From an uncultured Clostridia bacterium (GTDB taxonomy: Bacteria > Bacillota > Clostridia > Oscillospirales > CAG-272), in the NCBI GenBank assembly GCA_944393415.1, contig CALYAD010000071.1, forward strand, positions 1-50,128: 50,128 bases of DNA, written 5' to 3'. This document shows positions 30,975-39,689 of this stretch, piece after piece. The notes beneath the pieces were generated by a model. That model was given only the letters and a program-made list of their open reading frames with translations, searched no databases and was not told the DNA's origin. A program made the position numbers and the translations under genes. Numbering within the stretch: position 1 is the stretch's first letter; the number at the start of each line of letters is the position of its first letter.

Positions 30975-33557
30975 ATGTCGGGCGAGAAAGGAAAGAGGAT
31001 TTTAAGGAATATCGGCAAGACGCTTGGTTTTCTTACCCTGTGCGGAGTTTTAACAGCGCTTTTTTGCGGCATCGCGTTTTTAATTTATGCAAATACTGAG
31101 CCGGGGTTAAATGTTGATGAGTTTGAGAATATGGCGAGAGCCCAGGACAGAAACACAAAGCTGTATTATATGAATTATACTGACAGCGTCACGCGTACCG
31201 GTGTGGCTAAAGAGCTTGAAAACGAAACGCTCTTTGCCGATCAGAACAGGGAATGGATAAAGTACGGAAATATACCGGAGGAGCTGGTCAACGCCTTTGT
31301 TTCCATTGAGGACCACCGTTTTTTTGAACATAACGGAATAGATATAAAGCGGACAGCGGGCGCTGTTCTGGGATATGTGACGGGAAGATCCGGGTATGGC
31401 GGCTCTACCATAACGCAGCAGCTTATAAAAAATGTAACCGGAGACGACGAATACAGCGTGAGCCGGAAGGTAAAGGAGATGATCAGAGCATACAGGCTGG
31501 ATAAGCTGCTGACAAAGGAAGAGATAATGGAGCTTTATCTGAATACGATTTATCTCTCTCACAAGAGCTATGGCGTGGGCAGCGCCGCGCAGACCTATTT
31601 CGGAAAGGATGTGTCTGAGCTTACGCTGTCGGAGTGTGCCGCGCTTGCCTGTATACCGCAGTCTCCGACAAAATGGGATCCCATTTACCATCCCGAAAAC
31701 AATGCCTCGCGCCGCTCTCTCGTTCTGACAAGAATGGCGGAATTGGGTATGATCTCGGAGGAGGAACGGGACCGCGCGATCGCCGAGCCTCTTAATCTTT
31801 CCGAAGATCATGAGGACGGAAGGGTTAGCGATAAGGTATATTCATGGTATACCGAATCGGTGATCAGTGAAAGCATCAGGCTTTTGACGGAGAATAAAAT
31901 AGCGGCGAATGAACAGACCGCCGCCAAGCTGCTCTATACCGGAGGACTCAGCATCATAACCGCGCAGAATCCGAAGATGCAGGCGGAGGTCGAGGCATAT
32001 TTTTCCGTTGCCTCAAATTTTTATAAGACAACAAAAGGAACGCACCCGGAATGCTCGATAGTCGTCATTGACCCCAAAACCGGCGATATTCTCGCTCTTG
32101 CGGGCGCCACCGGAAGCAAGACCAAAAACCGCACCTTGAATTACGCCACCTCTACCACCCGTTCGCCGGGTTCCTCTATTAAACCGCTGTCGGTATACGC
32201 TCCGGCGCTGGATAAGGGATATATAACCTACGGTACCGTGTTTGACGATGTTCCGGTAGACTTTATTGATAACGGCAGCGGGAAGTATCGCGAATGGCCG
32301 CATAATTCTCCCGGTATATACCGCGGACTTACGACAATAAGGGAAGGAGTGGCTCAGTCCGTCAATACTATCGCGGTACAGGTGCTTGACAGGGTCGGTA
32401 AAGAGGAGTCGTTTAACGTATTGCACAATAAGCTTAATTTGAAGCATGTGGTCTCCTCCTTAAAAAAGAACGGAAAGACCTATACGGATATGACCTCCAG
32501 CGCGCTTGCGCTCGGACAGATGACAAACGGCGTTACCGTTGCCGAGATAACAGCGGGTTATACCTCGCTGTGCAATAACGGGATATTTCACGAGGGCAGG
32601 ACAGTACTGAAGATACTTGACGCGAGCGGCAAGGTGCTTGTAGACAACACAGGCGAAGGCAGACAGGTGTTCACGCCTCAGACTGCCGCTATTATGACCA
32701 AGCTTTTGCAGGGTGTGACAAAAAGCGGAACGGCTTCTTCGGTAACGCTTAAAAATACCGTGGAGTGCGCCGGAAAGACCGGTACGACATCAAGCAACTG
32801 TGATAAGTGGTTCATAGGCTATACGCCTGATCTGTTAGCCGGAGTATGGTTTGGATATCCGGAGTCTAAAAGTCTGTCGGGATATACGTCAGGTGTGAGT
32901 CCGGCAATCAAGACCTGGGATAACGTTATGAAGCGTATCAATACGGAAGAATGTCTCGGCTTTACGCCAAACGAGAAATTTCCCGAATGCGAGGGTATAG
33001 TTACAGCCACCTACTGTAAGGATTCAGGTAAGCTGATGAGCGCGGCGTGTGCCATGGATCCGCGCGGGAATCGGGCGGAGACCGGATATTTTGCCGTGGG
33101 GACCGCGCCTACCGAATACTGTAATTGTCATGTTCTTGTGGACTATGACATTGTAAATCACGGAGTGGCTTGTCCGGACTGTCCGAGAGAAAATGTGAAA
33201 AAGGTGGGACTTTTGAACGTAAAACGGGTGTTCCCTCAGGATGTGACTGTAAGGGACGCACAATATACCTGGCAGAGGTTAAGCGATGGTATACAGCCTT
33301 GTCTTTTATCAGGCGAGCCGTTTTATCTGGGCGTTATCCCGCGGGGAAGCTCTCCCGGTCACAGCGCGACAGCGTCTCCCTTCAATCGTTACTGCTATAT
33401 CTGTAAGCTTAGAGAGCACGATGAAGAGCAGGAGGATGAAGGTTATGAGGACGATTTCACTACTCCTGCACCCGGAGTTACCGACGATATTCCGCTAACG
33501 CCGCCTCCGGTAATCCCGCAGCCCGCTGAAGATGACGGAGACGAGTATGAAGGGTAA
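30975..33557 (+). CDS. Class A penicillin-binding protein (PBP1A-like)
   Basis: An 860-residue bifunctional peptidoglycan synthase. One signal-anchor helix (about 20-42) precedes the GT51 glycosyltransferase domain with AFVSIEDHRFFEHNGID and GGSTITQQLIKN. The transpeptidase domain has the serine motif SSIK in RSPGSSIKPLS, SVN in AQSVNTIAV and KTGT in CAGKTGTTSSN. The C-terminal region holds cysteine pairs and a proline/acidic tail (TPPPVIPQPAEDDGDEYEG). ATG at 30975 follows AAAGGAA. No strong promoter was found in the 235-bp upstream gap. Confidence 0.96.
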   Translation: MSGEKGKRILRNIGKTLGFLTLCGVLTALFCGIAFLIYANTEPGLNVDEFENMARAQDRNTKLYYMNYTDSVTRTGVAKELENETLFADQNREWIKYGNIPEELVNAFVSIEDHRFFEHNGIDIKRTAGAVLGYVTGRSGYGGSTITQQLIKNVTGDDEYSVSRKVKEMIRAYRLDKLLTKEEIMELYLNTIYLSHKSYGVGSAAQTYFGKDVSELTLSECAALACIPQSPTKWDPIYHPENNASRRSLVLTRMAELGMISEEERDRAIAEPLNLSEDHEDGRVSDKVYSWYTESVISESIRLLTENKIAANEQTAAKLLYTGGLSIITAQNPKMQAEVEAYFSVASNFYKTTKGTHPECSIVVIDPKTGDILALAGATGSKTKNRTLNYATSTTRSPGSSIKPLSVYAPALDKGYITYGTVFDDVPVDFIDNGSGKYREWPHNSPGIYRGLTTIREGVAQSVNTIAVQVLDRVGKEESFNVLHNKLNLKHVVSSLKKNGKTYTDMTSSALALGQMTNGVTVAEITAGYTSLCNNGIFHEGRTVLKILDASGKVLVDNTGEGRQVFTPQTAAIMTKLLQGVTKSGTASSVTLKNTVECAGKTGTTSSNCDKWFIGYTPDLLAGVWFGYPESKSLSGYTSGVSPAIKTWDNVMKRINTEECLGFTPNEKFPECEGIVTATYCKDSGKLMSAACAMDPRGNRAETGYFAVGTAPTEYCNCHVLVDYDIVNHGVACPDCPRENVKKVGLLNVKRVFPQDVTVRDAQYTWQRLSDGIQPCLLSGEPFYLGVIPRGSSPGHSATASPFNRYCYICKLREHDEEQEDEGYEDDFTTPAPGVTDDIPLTPPPVIPQPAEDDGDEYEG

Positions 33558-33599
33558 AAAATAACCTGAGAGCAGAGAGCCGAAGTCGGGGACGGAAAT

Positions 33600-33743
33600 T
33601 ATCGTGAAAAATATATTCATCGCATCAGAACGCGGCCGGTTTCACGCATAAATTTTTTTGCGGAGCAAAACACGAAAATTAAACCTGTAAAACGGTTAAA
33701 AACCGTAACGGTTTTTTTAGCTGCCTGAAGGCAGCATGGAGAT
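33600..33743 (+). repeat. Structured repeat element, copy C
   Basis: A plus-strand copy of the element that forms the mscS leader. It has CGTGAAA/TTTCACG arms, the CATCGCATCAGAA loop block, TTTTGC-GGA-GCAAAA, CACGAAAATT, a CCGTTACGG hairpin and GCTGCC-TGAA-GGCAGC followed by ATGGAG. The last stem differs from GCCGCC/GGCGGC by a compensated base pair. No gene follows its ATGGAG, so here it is not a leader. Confidence 0.7.
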
Positions 33744-33750
33744 TGAGATA

Positions 33751-33797
33751 TGTTTTTGGAAATATAAGAAAACCCTTTTTCAAAAAGGTTTTCTTAA
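33751..33797 (+). repeat. R-family hairpin repeat, copy R5
   Basis: TGTTTTTGGAAATAT then AAGAAAACCC-TTTTTCAAAAA-GGTTTTCTT, directly after element copy C and downstream of the penicillin-binding protein gene. The left arm is less conserved than in other copies. Confidence 0.55.
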
Positions 33798-33848
33798 ATC
33801 TAACCGATTAAATAGTGGGGCTTGCCCGAATGAGCCAGCCCCACTATA

Positions 33849-34088
33849 TTACTTTTTAACATTTCTCTCTTCGAAACCCCGAGACTTTCTGTTATTGATT
33901 ATAATAAGCATGATAAATATTCCTATCAGAGGGATAGTCGCAACGACTATATCACGTGCGAAAATGATCTCTGAGCAAATATCTGCTGCGCATCGGTCTG
34001 AGTTTAACCAGATGAACAGTGCGGAAATCAGAGTTACACAGAGAATAGCCGTTATTGTATAAAGAACGATACTGAGTGTTTTTTTCAT
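33849..34088 (-). CDS. Small unknown membrane protein
   Basis: A 79-residue protein with two hydrophobic helices (about 5-27 and 46-66) and a basic C terminus. ATG at 34088 follows GAAAGGATGTGCGGTTAC, and a promoter lies at 34175-34203, which supports it as a real gene. Two cysteines (RCAADIC) sit in the loop between helices. No homologue recognised. Confidence 0.65.
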   Translation of the reverse strand: MKKTLSIVLYTITAILCVTLISALFIWLNSDRCAADICSEIIFARDIVVATIPLIGIFIMLIIINNRKSRGFEERNVKK

Positions 34089-34174
34089 GTAACCGCACAT
34101 CCTTTCGTTGATTAAGTAAAAACGTTTTAAAATCAAATATATGTAAATTTACAACGGCTTGTTTTTCTGTTAAT

Positions 34175-34203
34175 ATTTTAACACATTTTTTAAAATTTGT
34201 AAA
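34175..34203 (-). promoter_or_regulatory. Sigma-A-like promoter of the small membrane protein
   Basis: On the minus strand TTTACA (34203-34198), 17 bp, TAAAAT (34180-34175). Between here and the next gene a GGCGCTTTTTCG/CGAAAGGCGC-type hairpin lies at 34281-34302. Confidence 0.6.
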
Positions 34204-34369
34204 GGTATAATGGTTGCATAATAAGTGTACAATAAAAGCGCGTTTTGTTATTAATTACTATTGAAACAGGTTAAAAAATTGCGCCTTTCGCACAAAAAAA
34301 CGAAAAAGCGCCTTAGGGGGAGGAATGTGGTTTTTTAATATTATGTTAATTGAAATATGTTGAATTAAT

Positions 34370-34801
34370 TCAGTATACGTTCATTTTTAAATCGACACGT
34401 GTATTTTCGGATGTGACGGTGATTCGAACCTCTCCTTTACGGGTGTTAGGAGAAACATTCCACGACCAACCGAAATCTCCGCTTATGTCGGCTTTTATCG
34501 GAGTAAGCGCGCCTGATTGACTTTTTCCTGAGCTGTAATATACTCTTATCTCGTATATCATATTCGGATCGCCTCTGAATTTCAGCTGCGCTGTGCCGCC
34601 GGCGGGAACATTCTCGGTGAAATAAGTGATTTCAACCTCTTTTCCGACAGTCATAAAGCCGTCAGACGCCGACACGGTACAGCTGCTTTCAGGCAGCTTT
34701 GGTATCTGAATTATCTCTTCTTCCGGCATTCGGATAAAAGAAACGGTAAGAATCAGAAAAACGGACATGCATATTGCTGATTGCAGGATCGTTTTTTTCA
34801 T
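34370..34801 (-). CDS. Unknown secreted or membrane-anchored beta-rich protein
   Basis: A 143-residue protein with an N-terminal hydrophobic signal/anchor (about 5-24) and then a domain with the look of an Ig-like or carbohydrate-type beta sandwich (EVEITYFTENVPAGGTAQLKFRGDPNMIYEIRVYYSSG). The KGEVRITVTSENTRVDLKMNVY end is strand-like. ATG at 34801 is the likely start; an upstream in-frame start at 34867 would precede the hydrophobic segment with unrelated residues. Ribosome site is weak. Function unknown. Confidence 0.65.
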   Translation of the reverse strand: MKKTILQSAICMSVFLILTVSFIRMPEEEIIQIPKLPESSCTVSASDGFMTVGKEVEITYFTENVPAGGTAQLKFRGDPNMIYEIRVYYSSGKSQSGALTPIKADISGDFGWSWNVSPNTRKGEVRITVTSENTRVDLKMNVY

Positions 34802-34855
34802 AATAATTCTACTTTCATGATGATATCGTTTTTTTCCCAAAAACTTTTCTTGAAG

Positions 34856-34951
34856 TGTGCGTGTCACTGGAAAAGTCGGATGAAGCTGTATATACGCGCT
34901 TTTCAGAGAAGTTTTTGAGGGTTTTAGGGAACTTTTTTCAAAAAGTTCCCT
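34856..34951 (+). repeat. R-family repeat, extended copy R6, overlapping the tcdA end
   Basis: TGTGCGTGT (34856-34864), TGGAAAAGTCGGA, AGAGAAGTTTTTGAGGG, then the hairpin GGGAACTTTTT-TC-AAAAAGTTCCC. The right stem supplies the last codons and stop of the minus-strand tcdA gene, so the repeat has become coding at its edge. Confidence 0.6.
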
Positions 34952-35669
34952 TTACATCGTCCGATATTATTTTTTTTATAATATATTCGGAAATCAAAAG
35001 TCCTGCGGTACTTGGCATATAGCAGATCGACGACGGAACTCGTTCGCCGCCGGGTTGCTTTGTGATTGTTTCTTCGCTGAAAAGCACGTCGAGGCGATCT
35101 ATCCCGTTTTTTCGCAGCTCTCTTCTGACGGCTCGGGCAAGTCCGCAGCCCCTGGTTTGCGAAATGTCTGTTATCTTATATCCGGAGGTGCTCAGCTTAT
35201 TTCCGGTTCCCATTGAGGAGAAGATATATTTTCCTTGGTCGCGTGCAGCCATTACCAGAGCCGCCTTCGCGCTCACATTGTCGATTGCGTCCACTACGAT
35301 CCCGGTTCCGCACCTTGTTAAAAGCTCCGCGGCGTTTTCCTTGGTAATGAAGGCGTCGAGAGCGAATACCTCGCATTCGGGGTTTATGTCTGATACACGT
35401 TCAAGCATGACGTCGGTCTTTTTTCTTCCGGTTGTGGAGGAGAGCGCGATGATCTGCCGGTTGCGGTTGCTTGGGGAAACAATGTCAAAATCTATCAAAG
35501 CGAGCCTTCCCACTCCGGCGCGGGCTAACATTTCGCACACGTAGCCTCCCACGCCGCCGAGGCCCGCGACCGTAACGGAGGAGTTTAAAAGCTTTATCAC
35601 TTTTTCCTCTCCGAGCAGGCTTATCTCCCTTGCGAGAAATTCCCGCGCGCTGTCGGTTATTGCTTTCAA
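34938..35669 (-). CDS. tcdA: tRNA threonylcarbamoyladenosine dehydratase TcdA (ThiF/E1 fold)
   Basis: About 243 residues. It cyclises the t6A37 modification of ANN-decoding tRNAs in an ATP-dependent step. The nucleotide-binding loop is VAGLGGVGGYVCEMLARAGVG, followed by LIDFDIVSPSNRNRQ, VVDAIDNVSAK and SSMGTGNKL, all as in TcdA/CsdL. I chose TTG at 35669, which has AAAAAGGA 10 nt before it, over the in-frame start at 35717. The C terminus (DDVKGTF) is encoded within repeat R6. Other E1-like proteins (MoeB, ThiF) are less likely. Confidence 0.88.
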   Translation of the reverse strand: MKAITDSAREFLAREISLLGEEKVIKLLNSSVTVAGLGGVGGYVCEMLARAGVGRLALIDFDIVSPSNRNRQIIALSSTTGRKKTDVMLERVSDINPECEVFALDAFITKENAAELLTRCGTGIVVDAIDNVSAKAALVMAARDQGKYIFSSMGTGNKLSTSGYKITDISQTRGCGLARAVRRELRKNGIDRLDVLFSEETITKQPGGERVPSSICYMPSTAGLLISEYIIKKIISDDVKGTF

Positions 35670-35780
35670 TTTTGAGCCATCCTTTTTAGTTATATCTAAA
35701 GTCGTAAGTTTTATCAAACGTTTATGATTAATAACTTGAATTTTATCATAGGGTACTGAAAAGAGTAAATAAACAGCGTT

Positions 35781-37283
35781 TTATGATCTGCTTTCCCAGT
35801 CCTCAAGTGTAAGAACCGTAACGTCATCTCCTGTAGCGTTGACTGTCATTTCGAACTTTGTCTCAAGTCTCAGAGAACCTCCGAATACCGTGTTGTAATC
35901 GACGGTGTGGGAAATTATACAGCCGTCGCTTTTCCTGACGGTTATCACACTCTCATTTTTTTCGCAGAAATAGCTTTGCGACTCAAGAGAAACATTTGAG
36001 CCTGACTCAGTAAAGGAGGCGAGCAGATATTCACCGTAGAACCTGACGGCCTCGTCCGTAAATGAATAGGTATAAACTATGGTATCCTCGGTCTCGGTCA
36101 CTCTGAGATTTGTCATATCGCCCTCAAGGCTTCGTTCCCCGGACAGGGTCTGAAATACCATAGTAATGAAATCAAGATCACTGTATGGTTTTTCGGCGTT
36201 GTTTACATCTTCAGAGTCGGTGCTCCTGCTGTGAAAGCCGTTTTCATCGATGAATATTCCGTTTGAGACGGTCTCGTCAAATTCAGGCGTCTTAAGGCGC
36301 TGACTGTCTATGCTGCCGTAATAGTAAGTATTGTCGCGGTAAGCCTCCGTGAAGTGAACGAAATTATCGAGGATGTACTCTTTTCCGGTATAATCGGAGT
36401 TCCTGACGTATCTGTCATAAGTGGCGTCCAGCGTAGTGAAGGTAGAGAGTACACCGTAGGCTTTGTCGGAGAAGCCGTCCACAAGCTCCATAGAGGATAT
36501 CTCGTTTGCGTTTTGCGTGTCCGGAGCAGTGACGCTTACATCCGAGGCACTATCTACTGTAAAGGCAAAATTCCCCTCATAAATTATTTTCTTGTCCGGA
36601 CTTCCGGTATCGGAATATTCGGCGGTGAAGGTTATAAGCTTTTCCGATATAGCTCCGGTTTCCGAGAATTTAACCGTCATGGAGATATCCTTGATCTCGT
36701 AGGAGTAGCTCGTGTCGTCAAAGCCGAAAAATCCGGCTATCATTTGAGAGACCGTACCGTTTTCGTCTTTGAATATGATTTCGGAGGGCTTGTCCCCGTC
36801 TTCTTTTACGGATACGGAACCGAAGCTTGCGGGATCGAAGATTTCCCTGTCAAGCGCGTAAGAGGCGCTGTCGGTATACTCAAGGAATTCCTCTTCGCTC
36901 ATAGGCGAACAGAAAAGCGTGTCGCAGTATTCGGAGTAAAGATGTCCGCCGTAATAATTGTACGTTGCGGTAAGAGTGGAGGAGGTACCGTAATAATAGT
37001 TATACCTGTTGGCGGCGAAACCTTCGGTACCGCGCCCGGTCATTATAAATATATTACGGTATCCCAAACTGTACTCGGCCTCGTTTACAGTACCTGTAGC
37101 CAGATATGAGTAGGTGCATTCAATGTCCGGGATCGCGTTTGTAATATCATCCGCGTCGGCAATGAGACCGGCGGCGCGGCTCAGCTCCTCCTCGGAGTCG
37201 GAGAAACCGCTGCCGCAGGCGCAAAGCGCCGCCGTGAGCGCGAGTAATAATGCTGAGGCGAAAAGCCTGACAAGATTTTTCAT
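35781..37283 (-). CDS. Large unknown lipoprotein
   Basis: A 500-residue exported protein. The signal peptide MKNLVRLFASALLLALTAAL ends in the lipobox LCAC, giving a lipid-anchored cysteine at about position 23. The rest is acidic, rich in Tyr, Ser and Asp, with repeated strand-like segments (EIIFKDENGTVSQMIAG, KIIYEGNFAFTVDS, DTIVYTYSFTDEAVRFYGEYLL), resembling LolA/LppX-like or other beta-sheet lipoproteins in general character. ATG at 37283 follows GGAAAGGAA. A promoter is present at 37394-37423. I do not recognise the family. Confidence 0.8.
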   Translation of the reverse strand: MKNLVRLFASALLLALTAALCACGSGFSDSEEELSRAAGLIADADDITNAIPDIECTYSYLATGTVNEAEYSLGYRNIFIMTGRGTEGFAANRYNYYYGTSSTLTATYNYYGGHLYSEYCDTLFCSPMSEEEFLEYTDSASYALDREIFDPASFGSVSVKEDGDKPSEIIFKDENGTVSQMIAGFFGFDDTSYSYEIKDISMTVKFSETGAISEKLITFTAEYSDTGSPDKKIIYEGNFAFTVDSASDVSVTAPDTQNANEISSMELVDGFSDKAYGVLSTFTTLDATYDRYVRNSDYTGKEYILDNFVHFTEAYRDNTYYYGSIDSQRLKTPEFDETVSNGIFIDENGFHSRSTDSEDVNNAEKPYSDLDFITMVFQTLSGERSLEGDMTNLRVTETEDTIVYTYSFTDEAVRFYGEYLLASFTESGSNVSLESQSYFCEKNESVITVRKSDGCIISHTVDYNTVFGGSLRLETKFEMTVNATGDDVTVLTLEDWESRS

Positions 37284-37393
37284 ATATATGATAATTCCTT
37301 TCCTGTTCCGGATAACGTTTTTCGTTATGAGTCGCGGTGTCAGAGTCTGAAGAAGTTATTTTTTATCTGTAATAGACAGGATAATGATATCAT

Positions 37394-37423
37394 ATTATAT
37401 ATAGAAAATCAAGCTTATTGCAA
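37394..37423 (-). promoter_or_regulatory. Sigma-A-like promoter of the large lipoprotein
   Basis: On the minus strand TTGCAA (37423-37418), 18 bp, TATAAT (37399-37394), about 110 bp before the start codon. Confidence 0.6.
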
Positions 37424-37504
37424 GAATGTAATTTGAAGAAGTTTTTAACAGTACCCCGCTTTTTGTTCAAATATTCAGTTTGCGCTTATAAATCAGGCTT
37501 TTTA

Positions 37505-38872
37505 TCAGTGAACGTCATTTTTAAGCTTTCTCGCGACAGTGTCAAGCTCTCCGGCTCCCATAGTCAGAAGAAGTACTCCGGGTCTCGCCGCGGAGCGTAA
37601 ATACGACAATATACCGTCGAAGTCAGGTATATAGACGGAGTTCGGTATGCGGGCAGCGAGGTCTCTTGAGCTTATTCCGATACTGTTTTTTTCCCTGGCG
37701 GCGTATATGTCCGCGAGCACTACCCGATCCGCGTCGGTAAAGGCGGTGATGAATTCGTTGAACAGCGCGGCGGTACGGGAATATGTATGGGGCTGAAAAG
37801 CACAGATTATTTCGGAAAAACCCATATCGCGCGCCGCTCTGAGCGTGCTTCTGATCTCTGTGGGGTGATGAGCGTAGTCGTCGTATATTTCGGCTCCGTT
37901 ATAGCTTCCTATATGCTCGAAGCGCCGCTTCATGCCATGAAATCCGGAAAGAGCCAAGGCGGCTTTTTCCATGTCAAGCTTATGTACGCGGGCGACAGAC
38001 ATCGCGGCAAGAGCGTTTTTTACATTATGCAGGCCGGGCACCGATAATGTCAGTGTAAATGCTTTCTCTCCTCTGAGCATACCGTCAAACGAATAAAAAC
38101 CGTTTTTTTCGGAAATATTTTCGGCATACAGATCGGCATGAGGATCGGAAATCGAAAACCAGAACGCGGACGACTCATTCCCGGCAATGGAAGCCGTATT
38201 TTTATCGTCAAGTGACAATACACGATATTGAGCGCTTTTTATGTATGAGCTGAATGCGCTGATCTCCTCCGCGACTGTGCCGTAGCAGTCTGTATGATCT
38301 TTTTCGATGTTAAGCACTACCGCGGTAGTCGGATCAAGACACAGAAACGATCTCTTGTATTCGCACGCTTCAAAAACGACCGTATCGCTCTTACCGATAC
38401 GGTAGGCTTTCCCGTCTGTAACGGTTCTTGCGCCGATCAGAGAGGTACAGTCATTTCCGCAGCCGGCAAATATTTTGCTTGTCATGCCGCAGACCGTGCT
38501 TTTACCGTGAGTTCCGGAAATCCCTATCCTTTGAGGATATCCGGACAATATTTTACCGAGGTATTCGGCCCGTGAATATACCGGTATCCCGATCTGACGG
38601 GCTTTCAGCAGCTCGGGGTTATCCGGACTGACCGCCGCCGTGTATATAAGAGCTCCGCAGCCCTCGATATTTTTTTCACTGTGGGAAGGATATACTTTTA
38701 TCCCGTAATCGCTGAGCTCCGAAAGAGCTTCGCTGTTACAGCCGGCGTCGCTTCCGATTACCGAATATCCCCGGTTCGCGGATATTATGGCAAGTGAGGA
38801 CATGGAAATTCCGCATATTCCGGAGAAAAAAATTTTTTTCGCCTCATTTTGCGGGCTGTAAAGTTTTTGCAT
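37505..38872 (-). CDS. murC: UDP-N-acetylmuramate-L-alanine ligase
   Basis: A 455-residue Mur ligase adding L-Ala to UDP-MurNAc in peptidoglycan synthesis. The N-terminal UDP-binding domain opens with KKIFFSGICGISMSSLA, the ATP loop is GISGTHGKST (117-126), and YDDYAHHPTEI marks the start of the C-terminal domain. ATG at 38872 follows AAAGGTGG, ruling out the upstream in-frame start. Downstream of it, 37284-37504 holds only the lipoprotein promoter. It is divergent from spoVG, with an inverted repeat between them. Confidence 0.96.
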   Translation of the reverse strand: MQKLYSPQNEAKKIFFSGICGISMSSLAIISANRGYSVIGSDAGCNSEALSELSDYGIKVYPSHSEKNIEGCGALIYTAAVSPDNPELLKARQIGIPVYSRAEYLGKILSGYPQRIGISGTHGKSTVCGMTSKIFAGCGNDCTSLIGARTVTDGKAYRIGKSDTVVFEACEYKRSFLCLDPTTAVVLNIEKDHTDCYGTVAEEISAFSSYIKSAQYRVLSLDDKNTASIAGNESSAFWFSISDPHADLYAENISEKNGFYSFDGMLRGEKAFTLTLSVPGLHNVKNALAAMSVARVHKLDMEKAALALSGFHGMKRRFEHIGSYNGAEIYDDYAHHPTEIRSTLRAARDMGFSEIICAFQPHTYSRTAALFNEFITAFTDADRVVLADIYAAREKNSIGISSRDLAARIPNSVYIPDFDGILSYLRSAARPGVLLLTMGAGELDTVARKLKNDVH

Positions 38873-38951
38873 ATGTATTTCCACCTTTCCGTATGCGTTT
38901 TGTGGTTCGGTCGATATTGTAGTTATCCAAAACGAAAAAACATTAGGTAAC

Positions 38952-38985
38952 ATTGCACAAAACGATCGCTTTTACTTTGTGCAAT
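38952..38985. promoter_or_regulatory. 10-bp inverted repeat between murC and spoVG
   Basis: ATTGCACAAA (38952-38961) and TTTGTGCAAT (38976-38985), perfect arms with a 14-bp spacer, 80 bp before murC and 161 bp before spoVG. Candidate operator or hairpin; partner unknown. Confidence 0.4.
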
Positions 38986-39145
38986 TAGCCGCAGGAGATG
39001 TAATATTCACAGAAAGCTTCCAAAAACTTTAAAATCAGCATCCAATTATAGCGTATATTTTTAAGAAAAAAATCTTATAATTAAATACAGGTGCTTAAAA
39101 ACAAGGAAAGGAAGTTTTTGTTTAACAAAAACACGGTTATTATCT

Positions 39146-39508
39146 ATGAAGATAACAAGCGTAAAGGTTAGAAAGCTTTTTAATGACGCCGATCCGATGA
39201 AGGCGATCGTTTCGGTAACTTTTGACGACCAGCTTGCGCTTCACGACATCAAGGTCATTTATGCGCGGGAAAAGCTGTTTATTGTAATGCCGAGCAGAAG
39301 AAATCCCGATAATACTTATCGTGATATCGTACATCCGATCAACTCGGATTTCAGGACACAGATCGAGGAAGCGGTCCTGAAAGCGTATAACGAGGCTCTG
39401 GAGGCCGCTGCCTCAGCCGAACAGAACGAAGCCGCAGCGGACGACGACGCGGCGACGGACTACGCTCCGGCGCAGGTCACGGAGGAACCCATAGAGTCGG
39501 AGCAGTGA
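39146..39508 (+). CDS. spoVG: Septation/regulatory protein SpoVG
   Basis: A 120-residue RNA/DNA-binding regulator. MKITSVKVRKLFNDADPMKAIVSVTFDDQLALHDIKVI and MPSRRNPDNTYRDIVHPINSDFR are unmistakable SpoVG. In Firmicutes it affects asymmetric septation, virulence factors and post-transcriptional control. The last 35 residues are an Ala/Glu/Asp-rich tail, longer than usual. The ATG at 39146 has AAGGAAAGGAAG at about 30 nt, farther than normal. A strong terminator follows. Confidence 0.96.
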   Translation: MKITSVKVRKLFNDADPMKAIVSVTFDDQLALHDIKVIYAREKLFIVMPSRRNPDNTYRDIVHPINSDFRTQIEEAVLKAYNEALEAAASAEQNEAAADDDAATDYAPAQVTEEPIESEQ

Positions 39509-39560
39509 GAGAGCGTTCTGACGAACTTCTCAAAAGCCAATTTAATATAACAGAGAAACC

Positions 39561-39604
39561 GGGGCTGTCTCAGATGCGGATATTATAGCAAATGAGACAG
39601 CCCC
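39561..39604 (+). terminator. GGGGCTGTC-type terminator of spoVG
   Basis: Perfect 12-bp stem GGGGCTGTCTCA / TGAGACAGCCCC with a 20-nt loop. The same motif makes a hairpin at 43191-43232 and appears at the ends of E1, E2 and near 50006. Confidence 0.65.
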
Positions 39605-39689
39605 GTCAAGTTTGATATCGCGAGCAAATTTCCGCGAATTTATTGATCGCTTCAGGGTATAGCTTTCCCCGGATGCAAGCTTTTACGGA

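Noticed and set aside
34836..34851. Isolated reverse R arm (AGAAAAGTTTTTGGGA on the minus strand)
   Set aside because: No hairpin is attached, so I did not count it as a separate copy of the family.
38990..39016. Sigma-H-type promoter for spoVG (AGGAGAT...GAAA)
   Set aside because: Spacing between the two boxes is about 11 bp instead of the expected 14, and the flanking consensus is poor.
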